NCBI GenBank assembly: GCA_022316685.1
Contig: JAKJHU010000039.1
Span: forward strand, 6,939,808 to 7,003,807
DNA: 64,000 nucleotides
Direction of reading: 5' to 3'
Source of the DNA: Progne subis subis
Lineage: Eukaryota; Chordata; Aves; Passeriformes; Hirundinidae
Of this stretch, positions 12,769 through 22,432 are shown piece by piece; within the stretch, counting starts at the first letter, position 1, and each line of letters starts with the position of its first letter. The translations under genes and the position numbers were made by a program. The notes below the pieces were generated by a model that saw only the letters and a list, made by a program, of their open reading frames with translations, had not been told where the DNA came from and did no database searches.

Positions 12769-12818
12769 CGTTCTCGCCTGGAAGGATCCTGCTGAAAGCT
12801 TGGCTTGGTAGGCGCCAT
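12769..12818 (-). CDS. NPAS3: NPAS3 alternative first coding exon, MAPTK form (partial gene)
   Basis: The minus strand reads ATG then MAPTKPSFQQDPSRRE followed by CG and a splice donor (GTAACA). This peptide matches, as I remember it, the N-terminus of vertebrate NPAS3 (neuronal PAS domain protein 3), whose next residues are encoded by a separate exon starting the RITAQHP... segment ahead of the bHLH domain. The exon gives 16 codons plus two bases. The start has a good Kozak context (A at -3, G at +4). NPAS3 is a nuclear bHLH-PAS transcription factor that pairs with ARNT-family partners and acts in brain development. The rest of the gene is to the left of position 1. CpG-rich DNA lies on both sides, and an A18 run (gene strand) sits 10 nt before the ATG. 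Identification is by exact peptide recall plus a correctly placed donor. Confidence 0.95.
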
Positions 12819-12828
12819 CTTCCTGGGA

Positions 12829-12846
12829 TTTTTTTTTTTTTTTTTT
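12829..12846 (-). repeat. T18 (A18 in gene sense) just upstream of the MAPTK start
   Basis: An 18-base homopolymer ends 10 nt before the ATG. If transcription starts further upstream, the leader of this NPAS3 mRNA would carry an A18 run beside the start codon. Confidence 0.85.
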
Positions 12847-13215
12847 CCTCCTCTCTCCCTTACTTTTCCCCCTCCTGATGTTGGTGTGTGTTGTGTGTCT
12901 AGCAGCAGCAGCGGCGGCAGCAATGGCCCCGGCTAGCCAGACAGGCTAAGGAAAAGTACTGAGGCCAAAGCATCGCGGGCTCCCACTCCTCCGCGCAGTC
13001 CTGGTGCAGGTTGCTTGCTCGCTTGCTTGCTAGCGCTGCTGCTGCTGCCGCTGCCGCCGTCCATAAGCCGAGGAGCGGAGGGAGCCGGGGCCCCGCCGGC
13101 CCCAGAGACATGCCCAGCGCAGGCAGCGGCGGCGGCCGGCGGCGGCGGCGGGAAGAGCCAGCCGCGGCGCAGCCCCGGCGGGCAGCCCGGCCGCTGGCAT
13201 CGCCCGGCAGGTGCG

Positions 13216-13288
13216 GCACACGCACACACTCACACACACACGCGCGCACGCACACGCACTCACTCGCACACTCGCACACACACCCCCA
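13216..13288. repeat. (CA)n microsatellite with CG alternation
   Basis: A CA-rich tract with an internal CGCGCGCACGCACACGC section and periodic CT interruptions, lying in the CpG island upstream of the MAPTK exon. Confidence 0.9.
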
Positions 13289-13327
13289 CGGGCCGGGCTA
13301 TGCGGGGTGCCGGGCCATCGGGCTAGC

Positions 13328-13357
13328 GGGGCGGGGGCGGGGGAGGGAAGGAGGGGT
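13328..13357 (+). repeat. G-rich run, G-quadruplex type
   Basis: Successive runs of three to five G separated by single C or short A/GA loops, in the CpG island upstream of the MAPTK exon. Confidence 0.6.
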
Positions 13358-14059
13358 GTCAGGGATCTCCGGGCTTGACCGCTGTGAAAGTATTTCTGGG
13401 CATTTTCCAGCTGCTTTCCCAGCTCCGCTCCCGCTCTGCGTGCAGGGGACACAGCCTCTGCTGCCGGCGCAACAACGCCACTCAGTTGCAGTTTCGCATA
13501 GTTTCTTCCTCTGGAGTCTGAGCTCCAGCAGGGGAGAGGAGCAGAGGGAGGCAGGGACTCTCTCTTCAACTCCGCGGGCGCAGAAGCGCAGCGGGAACAC
13601 ACCGGGCGCAGGCAGCGTGACACCCGTGGGCTTCCGCGGACTCGAGTGGGAGCCGCGGGGCAGGGGATGCGAGGGCCCCGCGACCCACGAGTGTGCCCGG
13701 AGCCAGCCCGGACGGGCCGGGGGAAACCCGCGCATCCCCAGCCACCTCCGAGAACGCGCCCGCACCTCCTGAGAGTGGGCAACGGGTACTAGCGGGATAA
13801 AAAGGCGTCGTGCTGGAAATGTGAACTTAAGAGTGATGACCCGCTTTGTTGGCAAAGGGTGTAGCACTTCACGCGGTTTTATTGGAGATTATGAAACTAA
13901 TCATGAAGTAAAGGAGCGGGCAAAACAAACCGCTACCTTAATCGTTCCTTCCAGGACACCGGGAGAACCTGAGCGCTGCCAGCCCTTAAAGAGGAAATCA
14001 CTCGTTCGCTAAAAGCTTTTCATCTCCAAGGTAACTTTGAGGCTGTTCTGCCGCTCCCT

Positions 14060-14535
14060 TGGAAGTACAGCTGCTCGGGCCTGATCCTGCTCCTTGGGAA
14101 AATCCAACGGGCTTCCTTGGGGAAAGGGGCAAGCCCCGAAGATCGGCCTCATTTATTCACGAGAAACGTTCCCGCGACTACTCCAAGAGTTTTTTTTTGG
14201 CGGGGAGGGGAGGAGGCTAGGGGCCGAGAGCGTGTGCAAGCCGCAGGGCACAGCCAAGGGGAAGAAGTTAGCAAAACACCTGGAAGTTTGGCTGCCGGGC
14301 GCCGTCCGCGCACCGAGGGCCGAAGGATTTCTTTCCGCAGGAGGCAACCGTGCCGGCGTACCTTGGCGCGGGACGGGGGACGGGGGACGGGGGACAGGGG
14401 CACCGCTGCGCAGGAGAGCGGCGGGACCGGGCGGGCAGGGCCGCGCTGCGCTCCGGGCGGCGCCGGGGCCGCACGGCGGGGGCCAAGGGGGCTGCCTACA
14501 AAAGTAGCAGATGCCGCTCCCGGCCGGCACTCCTG
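14060..14535. promoter_or_regulatory. CpG-rich block between the two NPAS3 first exons
   Basis: GC-rich, CpG-dense DNA, with a four-copy CGGGGGA-type repeat near its centre and an A-rich tract at its right edge. No recognisable exon. It lies between the alternative first exons, so it is either promoter-associated or an intronic regulatory block of the long form. Confidence 0.65.
14370..14400 (+). repeat. CGGGGGA short tandem repeat, G-quadruplex type
   Basis: Four GGGGGAC-like 7-base units follow each other, giving at least four runs of three or more G with loops of two bases. The G-rich strand is the plus strand, the template strand for NPAS3. Confidence 0.75.
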
Positions 14536-14556
14536 TCTCCTCGCCTTCGATATGGG

Positions 14557-14594
14557 AAAAAAAAAAAAAAAAAAAAGAAAAAAGAAAAAAAAAA
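14557..14594. repeat. A-rich tract at an island edge
   Basis: A20, then G-interrupted A runs, marking the right edge of the 14.06-14.53 kb CpG block. Confidence 0.8.
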
Positions 14595-15539
14595 GTTAAC
14601 AGGTGTCTCCTCGGCTGTGGCAATAAAGGAGGTGTCGTGTCTGCCGCATTTTAAGCGTTTTGAGAAAGCACGGAGAAAAATCCTTCGACGTAAACCACGC
14701 TGTTTCATCCATAATGTATAGTGAAAATCTGGAAGAAGCGCATAAATGTTTCCCCTCGTAGATTAATGTGAGAGGCATCCAGACTGGTCTGGATTCCTAG
14801 TAGTAAAAGTACTTGAATATCTATGAAGCACTATTTGGATTAGAGGTGTTAGTTTGTCAGAGAAGTATTGCTTTTATAACTTCTTCCTGATTACAGACTG
14901 ATAGGACCAAGCTATTAAACGCGAAGTACTAAAAAAAAATGTATGCTGCCTTGTCTACATAATTCTGTTTAACTTAAAGTCTCCAGAGGTCTCTTTCATT
15001 TGTCTAAAAGCCAATCTGACATTTCTGACCCTTGACTTCCCCACTTCACAGACTAAACTATTGTGATTGCTGCCTGTACTTCCTCGTTAAAGTGTCCGTC
15101 AGTTTCCATTGTAATTTAAAATATCTTATAAGTGACAAAAATCATACAGAAAACATACAAAGAAGGAAACTTTAATCCATATTTTATAACTCTGACATTC
15201 AAGATTTTGGGGTTTGTTTGTTTGTTTTCTTTGGGTATTTTTTTAGTATATGATGGATTGGTGTGTTTGCTTGAGCAAAACAAGACGACTGCTCAATTTC
15301 AAATGTTTCTTAGCCAAGAATGTCCTTAGGTATCATTAGAGCTTATTTCAGGAGTATAAGCTCCCTATTAACTCTCATTTGATAAAGCCTACAAAAGTTA
15401 CCATCAAACGTTTTCTATCACAGGCATCAAAACTATGGGAAGCAACACAAAAGTTGCTGAACGACAGAGCAGGCAATGGTCAGTTATCTAAAACTGGCTC
15501 TCAAACCAATTAAGTTTGAAATATTATGCTGAAAGTTCC

Positions 15540-15584
15540 TTTTTTTTTTTTTCTTTTTTTTTTTTTTCCCCCTCTCTCTCTTTT
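15540..15584. repeat. T-rich pyrimidine tract
   Basis: T runs with one C break, then CCCCC and CTCTCT. No retroelement body is recognised beside it. Confidence 0.75.
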
Positions 15585-15753
15585 ACATCATAGAGATCTT
15601 TAGTTTGGACATTTAAGATTATACAGCATTTTTTTAGGTATTTAATTTCATGCAACAGTGGAAAGCAAGATGCTCGGGAGAGTGCCCTTTTTATTGTATT
15701 TAGAGAAATATAAACGTTTTGTTCCGATTTAAGTAAATCTGTTGTCGTCTACT

Positions 15754-15943
15754 TGTTTGCTGGTTTGGGGGGGGGTTGGGGGGGTGTTTTTTTGTTTGTT
15801 TGTTTTTTGGTTTTTGTTTTTGGGGTTTTCTTTGGGTTTTTTTTTTGTTTGGTTTTTTTTAGGTTTTTTGTTTGGGTTGTTTTTGGTGGGTTTTTTTGGG
15901 TTTTTTTTTTGGGGGGGGGGTTTTGTTGTTTTTTTTTTTTTTT
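15754..15943. repeat. T/G low-complexity tract (190 bases)
   Basis: The plus strand is almost purely T and G: runs of G up to ten, TTTG units and long T runs. It is the longest of several such tracts in this window. Open frames through it translate to Phe/Gly/Val-rich or Lys/Pro/Thr-rich nonsense and are not genes. Confidence 0.85.
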
Positions 15944-16193
15944 GAGGATTCGCCTTCGGGTATAGGCATGATAAAGCAAACTAACAGATTCAGACTTCAG
16001 GTTTAGAAACATAAAGAAATGTCAGGTAATTAATTCAGTTTCATGTTAGTATCAGCATATATCGATGAATTGTTTGGGCAAATGGGGGACGTCTTTAAAC
16101 TTCATTATGACTTACTGCCAACTTTCTACGCTTTGCTTCCTAAAGGCACTCTCTGTGAATTTCCTGCATTTGCATTAGAATGCATTTAAGATG

Positions 16194-16214
16194 AAAAAAA
16201 AAAAAAAAAAAAAA
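16194..16214. repeat. Poly-A run (A21)
   Basis: Twenty-one consecutive A. No polyadenylation signal or retrocopy features are obvious next to it. Confidence 0.8.
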
Positions 16215-16521
16215 CAACCAGTGCTGAGTATACTTTCAGCTGAATATAGTTTCAGCTACATTTCCCTGTAGTAACAGGTGACATGCTAAAACTGTTAAAA
16301 CTACAATGTGGAATTGCAAGTGTGCCAACCCCAAGTGAAAATTGTTCTCTTTCTTGGTTGAAAGAAAATTATCAATCAGCATACCATGATCAATTATCCC
16401 CCTGGCTGCCACACACTGGGATTTGCACAAGGCATTGACATTGAGAAATTCCTCTTTAGAAAGGATGAGCGGACGGGATCCCAAACTTTGCAGCAGCCAA
16501 GCTAAGATGCCGGGGTCTCAC

Positions 16522-16557
16522 TTTTTTTTTTTTTTTTTTTTCCCTTTTTTTTTTTTC
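16522..16557. repeat. T-rich tract
   Basis: T20, then CCC, then T12 and TCT. It lies close to the A-rich tracts at 16638-16760, with which it could form a hairpin. Confidence 0.8.
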
Positions 16558-16637
16558 TATTGTTGCTTTACAGCCCATCCAAGACAAAACTAGGAGACTG
16601 TGTTTACTTCTCAGTGCATTTTAAAAGATGCTGTATT

Positions 16638-16760
16638 AAAAAAAAAAAAAAAAGAAAAAGAAAAAAGCACCCTCCCCTCCAAGCAAGCTCTCCCCCCTCA
16701 ACAGAGAGATTAAAAAAAAAAAAAAAAAAAATTTAAAAAAAATAAAAAAAAATTAAAAAG
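16638..16760. repeat. A-rich low-complexity DNA after the MGRAG donor
   Basis: Two A-rich tracts separated by a C-rich stretch, starting about 90 bases inside the intron. In gene sense this is a long T-rich run shortly after the donor; U-rich intron starts can favour weak-donor use through TIA-type proteins, which is inference. Confidence 0.8.
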
Positions 16761-16849
16761 GGGGAAAACAAAGAAACACAAAAGCACAAAGAAAAAGCAA
16801 GTGAGGGAGCCTCCAGAAGAGCCGCACACCCCTCTCCCACTCGGTGCTC

Positions 16850-16851
16850 AC
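16850..16851 (-). other. NPAS3: Splice donor of the NPAS3 MGRAG exon
   Basis: On the minus strand CAACAACG is followed by GTGAGCACC, a near-consensus donor, again after two bases of an Arg codon. Confidence 0.9.
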
Positions 16852-17009
16852 CGTTGTTGGTAGGAGGTGATGCCCTGGACGTTTTGCGGGTTGCCGTTGG
16901 CCGCGGCGCCGGCTCGCCCCATGCCCGGCGCCGCCGGCACCCCCCCGGCCGCCCCGCCGGCCGCCGCCGCCGTCACCTGCACGCTGAAATCCGGGAAGAT
17001 CCTGATCAT
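16852..17009 (-). CDS. NPAS3: NPAS3 alternative first coding exon, MGRAG form (partial gene)
   Basis: The minus strand has an open frame ending ...GNPQNVQGITSYQQ plus CG, then the donor GTGAGC at 16851. The known NPAS3 isoform, as I recall, starts MGRAGAAANG, which here is the ATG at 16922-16920 (G at -3, G at +4). That start gives 23 codons plus two bases. In the same frame an earlier ATG at 17009-17007 adds 29 residues (MIRIFPDFSVQV, then an Ala/Gly-rich stretch); an in-frame TGA at 17021-17019 closes the frame just above it. I give the longer span, but the MGRAG start is the one I can support from the family. The exon ends in the same phase as the MAPTK exon 4 kb downstream, so both can splice to one exon 2. 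My memory of the human protein has Thr where this copy has Asn (ANGNPQN). Confidence 0.93.
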
Positions 17010-17115
17010 CCCCGCGGCTCAGCACCCGGCGAGTGTCGGCGAAGAGGTGCAGCAGCAGCGACTCTCCCTCCGGCGGCTGCAGCAGCAGAGCCAGGCACAC
17101 TGCAATCCCATTAGT
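16856..17115. promoter_or_regulatory. Small CpG-rich block covering the MGRAG exon
   Basis: The local GC and CpG peak coincides with the MGRAG coding exon and its presumed 5' leader. Flanking DNA on both sides is A-rich or T-rich, so the island is short. Confidence 0.7.
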
Positions 17116-17283
17116 GAGTGGCGGCCACTGTGAGTGAGGACGGGCGCTTTGATGTGAGCGGCTGGGCTGAGATTGAGGAGTTTGGGGGGGCTAGGGGTAA
17201 AGGGGGGAGGGGGGGGAATTTACCGAATTGCAAACATGCAACGCATGAAGATTTGGGAAGCGAAGTGGAATATCAGAGCTACC

Positions 17284-17332
17284 AAAAAAAAAAAAAAAAA
17301 GAAAAAAGAAAAAAAAAAAAAAAAAAGAAAAA
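17284..17332. repeat. A-rich tract upstream of the MGRAG exon
   Basis: About 49 bases of A with four G interruptions. In gene sense it is a T-rich tract roughly 270 bases upstream of the MIR start codon. Confidence 0.85.
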
Positions 17333-17591
17333 GGTATGTCTAATACTACTGGAGCTGTAGATATAGGAGAAAAATCCAAGCTGAGGAGGGACGAGGAGGA
17401 GAGAGGGGGGCGCAATTACTTTAGCGGTGCAGTGAAAATGATGAGCAGCAAATGTTGCCTTTTTTCCCTCCTCCTTCTCGTCCCTCCACCCCCCACCCTC
17501 CACCCAAAATGCAAGTCTTAGAGGATTTCTCTCTCTCAATGAAGTAATAATAAAGGCGGCTGACCACAGTCTGGGCTAGCGCCAACTGTGC

Positions 17592-17658
17592 GGGGGGGGG
17601 GGGGGGGGGGGGGGTCGGGTGGGGGGGGGGGGGGGGTGGGAAGGCGGGGGAGGGAAGG
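17592..17658 (+). repeat. Poly-G block (G23, then G16, then G runs)
   Basis: Twenty-three consecutive G, a short TCGGGT break, sixteen G, then further GGG and GGGGG runs. It lies about 0.6 kb upstream of the MGRAG exon in gene sense. Assembly length at such runs is often unreliable. Confidence 0.85.
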
Positions 17659-17779
17659 GGAGGAATATCCCTGCTCCCAGAGTCCTAAGGAGAAGAGGAA
17701 GAGTGAAGGATTGTTGCAGCACAAGTTCTCGCTCTTGGTAACTTGCTTTTGCTCTCCTAGAGGCACCCCGCACCGCCCC

Positions 17780-17780
<1 letters not shown>

Positions 17781-17813
<33 letters not shown>
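17781..17813. repeat. Poly-C run (C33)
   Basis: Thirty-three consecutive C, about 165 bases from the poly-G block and in the opposite sense, so the two could pair or form G4 and i-motif structures on opposite strands. Confidence 0.85.
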
Positions 17814-17816
<3 letters not shown>

Positions 17817-18009
17817 CTCTTTTCTTTCTCTCTATGAAGGGACGGTTTTCACAAGCGAGGAAATGCGCCGCTTTTGTGCAAAGGCAGAGTTTGTTCCTTA
17901 TTCTAGGGAGCTGACTCTCCTCCCCTCCTAGTGTGCAGCAATGTTATTGCGAGTCAAACTTGTAAGGTGTGTGCTGTCTATGCACGCACTGATCCCTATT
18001 GCTGCTTCA

Positions 18010-18715
18010 ACATATCAATTATAGGACGGAGCGCTGCGCAGAGGCCCCTCGCAGAGCTCCCCTCCGGCTGCGGCACCGCACCGGCAGCGGCGCGGAGGGG
18101 CCCGGCCTCCGCCGGCCCGCGGGACGCGCGGCCGCAGCTCCAGGCGCCTTTGTGCCGCCCGGGGCTGCGCGCAGCCCCCCGCCTCGCTCGGGCGGCTTTG
18201 CCCTCATCCGCCCCCGCCAAGCGCTAGTCCCCGGACGCGGCGCTGCGCGGCTCCGGCAGCCCGCCGGGACCGCACCTCTGCCCCGGTGGGGGCCGCCCGC
18301 CCCCGAGTCCGCCTGGCCGCGGCGCTGCGCGGGGCCGGGCGCCGGGAAGGAAGCGCGGAAAGTTGGGCGTTAGCGCGGGTCGGCGGCCGACCCTCCTCGA
18401 TTTTGTCCATGCGGCTGCCTCGCCTCGGCCTCGGCGTGGGCAGCCGCGGTGGAGGGGACGCGGAGAGCCGAGCCCTCCTCGCCATAGTGCTCGGCGAGCG
18501 CCGCTCGGGCCGCTCCCTCCTCCCGCAGCTGCAGTGGGAGACGGGGGATCCCGTCCCGGAGGGAGCACAGCGGCAGTGCCCGGTCCGAGGCAGCAGGGGA
18601 ACGGCAGAAAAACTCTCTCCTGGCAGAAGGGTCCCACCAGATCGCCTCACTTCCAGGGGCGCCTCTGAAACCACGGACCGGGAGCCCCGAGCCGCTGACT
18701 GCTGGAGCTAAAAAA
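18010..18715. promoter_or_regulatory. CpG island about 1 kb upstream of the MGRAG exon
   Basis: Roughly 700 bases of dense CpG lie upstream of the MGRAG exon in gene sense. It is the best candidate for the promoter of the longer form, for an untranslated exon, or for a divergent noncoding transcript. None of the open frames within it resembles a protein I know. Confidence 0.7.
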
Positions 18716-21700
18716 GCGTGGTGCTTGTGGAGAGCTGGGACTCTTCGCCAGCCCAGTGAGTGGTCAGCTGGAACAGAAAGTAACACGCTGCGTTAGTGCA
18801 CCTTACACAAGCAGCAGCCGTGCTTCTAACTCGTTTCTGAGGAAACCGAGGCTCATACCAAGAGGAGCTGCATGGGACAGAACACAGAATATGTGTAGTG
18901 TTGAAAAGCCTATGGCAGCATCTTAGAAGTGGGCAGAGGTCCCAGGCTATCCCCTCGCGCCAAAGGCATTGTAACCCTTGCTTACATGAGTCAAAGCGGT
19001 CACCTGGGCCAGTCTCCCCTTTCCCATGCAACTGTGTTCCTTTGGGAGTCAAAGCCTGGGTCCTAATGGAAAAATATCCTCTTGACTTTTCTTCCCACTG
19101 CTGTTTCAACACAAATTAAGACACACCAACTTTATGTTAAAACAGAGACTGCATTCAAATCCTTTGTATTAAATAGCATCTGTGTTTGCATTCTGTTTTA
19201 ATACAAAATGCTTTGGATTGCAGCTAATTCCAGGAGATATGAAACTGGTTAGTCCCCACATGTTGCACATAAAAAGAATTCATAATGAGCATCTGTGGGA
19301 TGTGGAATGGATCCCATGAGTTAGCTGAAGACCTCATAACGTAAGAGCTGAGAAGCCTAAGTGAATTATGACTCTCTTTCCTCGCAAGTAGGATTAATTT
19401 TCTATCCCACTTATATTCATTATCTATCCTGTTTATACTATAGGGACATCAATTGTTTGAGTGTTAAATATGAAGACTTTACAGAAACGTGTAGGTTAGC
19501 TCACAGAGAAGAGGGGGGGTTGTTATTACTGGGAAAACTGTTACTCAAACTCCATGTTTGAAGATCAATATTAGATAAAGCTGCTCACTTTTTTTAAAGG
19601 ACTGCAAATTCTGTGCCTTTCTCCTACAACATATTTAAAATGTAAGGTTTACAAAGCACTCTCCATCTGCCTGTGGCCCTCCCAGTGATGTCAATAGGAA
19701 TTTCGCATGCAGATGAGGGCCCCTATATGGCCTTTAGAGAGCAGGTCAATAAATGGCTGGAGGAATAATTAAAGACTTCTGAGCTGCTCCTTTCCTTTTT
19801 CTTACATTATAGTACAAGACTGGCATGAATATATGCTGGGCTACCACTCTAATTGGCTATGGAATAACACTGAAAGGAATTTAAATGTGGGCAGTAGCCA
19901 TTTTCCAAATGATCACTCCATTACAGTAGTTTCGTCTGTCAGTGTATGGCCAGGCAGTAGAGTGGAGGTAATCATGTCGAAGTCCCCATCCATTGATTGT
20001 CACTCTTTGCTCTACAGTGGCAACTCTAAGCAGATTTTCATGTTTCAAAGAGACAGCCAGGACGAAGAGCCTGCCTTTAGCCAAGCTTGCTTCAGCTTAG
20101 TCTTGAAAGTCACTGCTTTTCATCCATGTAGGCAGAACCAGAATCTCTTGATATTTAATAACTCTTATGAGTATTGATTAATATCTTAAGCGTTAATGTA
20201 ACTAAAAGTTCAGTCTTGATAACTTTGCTTGCACAAGTAGGCCTACTAAGTCACTGGAAGTACTGACAAATAGTTTTGTATGTTAGAAGACAAGCAGTAT
20301 TCAAAGGTAGGTTTGTGAATATCTAGAATACAGAATCATTTTCTTTGCCATAGCTTTTAAAAGATGCCAAATAAAAAAACATTATCTCATATTTGAAGAA
20401 AAGGCCATTTTGATTGTTTGAATCTTTTTTTTCCCCCAAATTAATCACATTAAAGTCCTTTAAGTAGGTAAGTAGAAATTTCTGAGACTTATTTTCTACA
20501 TGGATAAAAATATCCATCATCAGGCTTATACTCTGTGCCATATTAAATAGTGTGGACCCAATTTGCCACATATCTCACCAGTGCTACAACATACCATGAT
20601 GGATTTAACTCAATTTGCTACAGTATAGTAGCATAAATGAAATGAGAATAAACCCCAATATTTTTAATTTACTTTATTTCTCATTTTGGTCAAATTATTG
20701 ACAGCTTCTGGTGTCTGGGTGACATAGTTTTTGTCTCAATACCATATACTGTTGCAAGATGAGCTGTAAGTTGGAATAGTATTGATTAAGCAAAGAAATA
20801 TCTTAATAGAGTGCTGCTCTTTTTAACTGTGTGCAGTAGACCTTCCTCTCGGACAAAAAACATAGCAAAAATAAAAATTAAAACCACATGACTCTGTAAT
20901 ACAATAACATATTGTAGTACATATTGTCTTTATGCTTAATATTTATGTTTTTCATACACCTCTCTATCATAATTATATATTATATCTATTCATATTGTCA
21001 GTGTACTACTGTTCCTTTCACAGGTGAAAAAATACCTCTTCCCTGGAAATTCATTTCCATTTACTTAAAGTTAAATGGTTTGACTTTGAATTTTCATTAT
21101 CTGCTGTTGGAAGGAGCCTTGACAGGTATGAGAGAGAATGCTACAAAGCTTCATTGTATCATCTAATTTTTGCTTCACTTTAGTCAGATATCATTTAGGT
21201 AGAGAGTAAAATAGTATACATAGAACAGGATAAGATAGAACAAAACAGAACAGAAATAAAATGAAAATATGATATATAATGAATTACAGTAGAAAAATGC
21301 CTTTATCTTGAAGTGAATTTTTTTTTTTTTTTTTTTTTTAGTTATACTGATTCCTCACTAGTGAGAAAATTGAACTAATTTTATATAAAAGGAATATGTC
21401 ATAACAGGATATGGCATTTATCTTCCTGAGATAGGGGTGACCTCATCATTCACAAGTGGTGTAGCTATGAATGAGTAATCAGCCTCCCCACCCATTAAGT
21501 GTAGATAAAGTCCACATCTTCTGTCTAAGTATTAAATATTCGACTTATTATTTTACAACTCACCATCTCTACAAGTGTTCACTGACTGATGCTTCAGTTG
21601 CTGCTGCCAGCATGTATCGTCAGTGGGAAGCAGAAGAAGCCCCTCAAAAGGTGCCCTGTATAATAGACAATGAAGGATGAGAAGGAAAATGAAAATAACA

Positions 21701-22386
21701 GATGAGAAGAAAACAAGAGAAAATGGACCTGCGGGGGGAAGAAAAAAATATATGGGCAGAACAGGGATAAGGAAATTCTTTAACTTACCTATACTTTTGT
21801 TGTCTGTAATATTCCAAGAGCTTTATAACATACAAGCAGTGAAAATATTTTTCATATTAATACCTCACATATATCAGCTACCTTCTATCTCAAGTTCTAT
21901 TGCTCAACTTATTCCCAGAGGAATTTTTATATGTATAATGTGAGAGAAATACATAGTTAGGAAAAAATTCCTTTTTACTATTTATCAGCAGTGCACATTA
22001 GGGAAGAGCCACAGTTTAAAAAATACAGTTTATTTCTAGAACTATATAAGATAACATAATTTTCTCTTTCAAATGATGTCACGTGCTGCATTTTGTTTTC
22101 ATTCCTTTGTAAAAGCAACGAGAGCAGTTTAAAGAAAATATTCTGAATTTAATTTTAAATCCAAAAGAACTGGCCGTTCATCTGTTTAGAAGAAAAGGTT
22201 CTAAATAGAACATGAAGTGAGAAAAAAGACCATTACAACTTAAATGAACGTACTCAAATATTTTCTGTCTTCACCATTTCTTGACATGCACTCATGGTTG
22301 GAAGAATGGGTAAGGGAAATGTCTTTTCTGAAAGGTTTCGTTAGGACTCAAGGGCAAGTTTAAGGTAGCCCCTTCCCTCCTGTATT

Positions 22387-22387
<1 letters not shown>

Positions 22388-22431
<44 letters not shown>
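22388..22431. repeat. Poly-A run (A44)
   Basis: Forty-four consecutive A. No AATAAA lies within the preceding 60 bases and no target duplication is seen, so a retrocopy tail is not demonstrated. Confidence 0.8.

Positions 22432-22432
<1 letters not shown>

Larger units (their letters stand above)
12895..13800. promoter_or_regulatory. CpG island upstream of the MAPTK exon, probable promoter
   Basis: CpG-dense sequence starts about 80 bases upstream (gene sense) of the MAPTK start codon and extends about 900 bases. This is the expected position for the promoter and 5' leader of the short-N-terminus NPAS3 form. It contains CAG/CGG-type triplet stretches, a CA-rich microsatellite and a G-rich run. 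A plus-strand AT-rich box (GGGATAAAAAGG, about 13794) at its outer edge could mark antisense initiation, but that is only a motif. Confidence 0.75.

Noticed and set aside
13011..13867. Several overlapping frames of 190-250 codons on both strands
   Set aside because: They overlap each other in opposite strands within a CpG island and contain microsatellite-encoded Ala, Thr/His and Cys/Val runs. No start, splice or similarity support.
15742..16012. Phe/Gly/Val-rich and Lys/Thr/Pro-rich frames
   Set aside because: Translations of the T/G low-complexity tract.
16867..17133. Plus-strand frame over the MGRAG exon that looks protein-like
   Set aside because: It is the antisense shadow of the NPAS3 exon; the minus frame matches NPAS3 and ends at a donor.
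18204..18711. Frames of 137-156 codons in the 18 kb CpG island
   Set aside because: Both strands are open, composition is Arg/Pro/Gly/Ala, and I recognise nothing. Treated as island sequence.
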